64,000 nt of DNA from an uncultured Bacteroidota bacterium (GTDB lineage Bacteria; Bacteroidota; Bacteroidia; Chitinophagales; Chitinophagaceae). Positions 63,650 through 64,000 of this stretch are shown here, piece by piece. Made by a program: the position numbers and the translations under genes. Within the stretch, counting starts at the first letter, position 1; every line of letters begins with the position of its first letter. Below the pieces are notes generated by a model. It was given only the letters and a program-made list of their open reading frames with translations. It was not told where the DNA came from and did no database searches. Location: the NCBI GenBank assembly GCA_903819975.1, contig CAIJFI010000008.1, forward strand, positions 144,384-208,383, given 5' to 3'.

Positions 63650-64000
63650 CTATGCTGTTGGAGTTGTATCCGTAGTTGGCTCGTTAAAAAGTGTTTGAGG
63701 TTCTGCAACAACTGCTACTGGAGCAGGAGCTGGTGTTGGAACTGCGACAGCTTTTTTAGCAACTACTTTCTTTTTAGCTGCTGGCTTTTTAGCGACAACT
63801 TTTTTTGCTACTGCTTTCTTAGCTGGAGCTGCTTTTTTAGGAGCTACTTTTTTTGCTGCAACTTTCTTTTTTGCAACTGGTTTTTTAGCGACAACTTTTT
63901 TTGCTACTGCTTTCTTAGCTGGAGCTGCTTTTTTAGGAGCTACTTTTTTTGCTGCAACTTTCTTTTTTGCAACTGGTTTTTTAGCGACAACTTTTTTTGC
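63650..64000 (-). CDS. Histone H1-like Lys/Ala-rich repeat protein (partial, C-terminal part)
   Basis: The frame is open to the right edge, showing 116 C-terminal residues and a TAG stop. The sequence is nearly all Lys, Ala, Val and Pro in AKK-type repeats (VAKKPVAKKKVAAKK, APKKAAPAKKAV), followed by a 35-residue acidic/neutral tail with PAPAPVAVVAEP and TTDTTPTA. This composition matches histone H1-like DNA-binding proteins of bacteria (Hc1/AlgP-type tails), which condense DNA. The N-terminal part is not visible and would be needed to name the family. The coding DNA holds exact 96-bp tandem repeats. Confidence 0.8.
   Translation of the reverse strand, partial: AKKVVAKKPVAKKKVAAKKVAPKKAAPAKKAVAKKVVAKKPVAKKKVAAKKVAPKKAAPAKKAVAKKVVAKKPAAKKKVVAKKAVAVPTPAPAPVAVVAEPQTLFNEPTTDTTPTA
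63791..64000 (-). repeat. 96-bp exact tandem repeat inside the histone-like gene
   Basis: Copies begin at 63791, 63887 and 63983; the first two are identical over all 96 bases and the third is cut by the edge. Each encodes 32 residues of Lys/Ala repeat. The period is a multiple of three, so gain or loss of copies keeps the frame. Confidence 0.95.

Overview
The window is a gene-dense, AT-rich stretch of a Bacteroidota chromosome. It most likely comes from the order Chitinophagales, possibly a freshwater Chitinophagaceae member close to Sediminibacterium, but that rank is inferred from gene content only. Evidence for the phylum: the type IX secretion protein PorZ and the gliding proteins GldA and GldB; a GH3/serine-hydrolase fusion; DUF5606; a TlpA/DUF4369 lipoprotein; and about fifteen promoter-like TAnnTTTG boxes in short gaps, usually without a clear Shine-Dalgarno sequence downstream. 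Almost all genes are housekeeping genes. I see no tRNA, rRNA, insertion sequence, prophage, CRISPR array or defence locus. No gene-free gap exceeds 300 bases; the largest are 44739-44952 and 42575-42746, and both hold repeated terminator hairpins.

Layout. 1-4378 (minus): porZ (cut by the left edge), a secreted NagZ-like/AmiE-like fusion overlapping it by one base, and a DUF5606 protein. 4472-10205 (plus): a tight four-gene run of DegT aminotransferase, rpoN, a membrane protein and an MMPL/RND transporter. 10251-17065 (minus): TlpA-like lipoprotein, gatB, a PDZ protein with a TonB-plug-like segment, alaS. 17158-22714: M23 peptidase, SnoaL-like protein, AlkA-type glycosylase, ppc and an MBL hydrolase. 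22724-28599 (minus): the rod-shape operon mreB-mreC-mreD-mrdA-rodA, with the MBL hydrolase at its end. 28707-36472: purD, POT peptide transporter, acs, MHS transporter with a small two-TM protein, gldA. 36538-38930: eno, a DivIC/FtsB-like protein, nth. 39011-44738: an orphan korA, a polysaccharide deacetylase, a BI-1 family protein and a fused E1 alpha/beta dehydrogenase. 44953-51908: M19 dipeptidase, prfA, galE, a histidine kinase/response regulator pair, a glyoxalase-II-like hydrolase and pyrD. 52010-61055: thiolase, namZ, nadE, gldB, apaG, icd and a two-lipoyl E2. 61151-64000: a secreted HExxHxxGxxH protease and a histone-H1-like Lys/Ala protein with exact 96-bp repeats, cut by the right edge.

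Themes. Central carbon flow is well represented (eno, ppc, icd, korA, E1, E2, acs, thiolase). Envelope work is spread over MreBCD/PBP2/RodA, M23, NamZ, the NagZ/AmiE-like fusion and the deacetylase. Taken together, NamZ and the fusion carry the three activities of the Bacillus NamZ-NagZ-AmiE wall-recycling route. The most unusual DNA is non-coding: an 87-bp tandem repeat with hairpins, a duplicated 36-bp terminator, and operator-like dyads at the PDZ-protein and icd promoters. I did not find an obviously new multi-gene system; the candidates are listed as findings with their limits.
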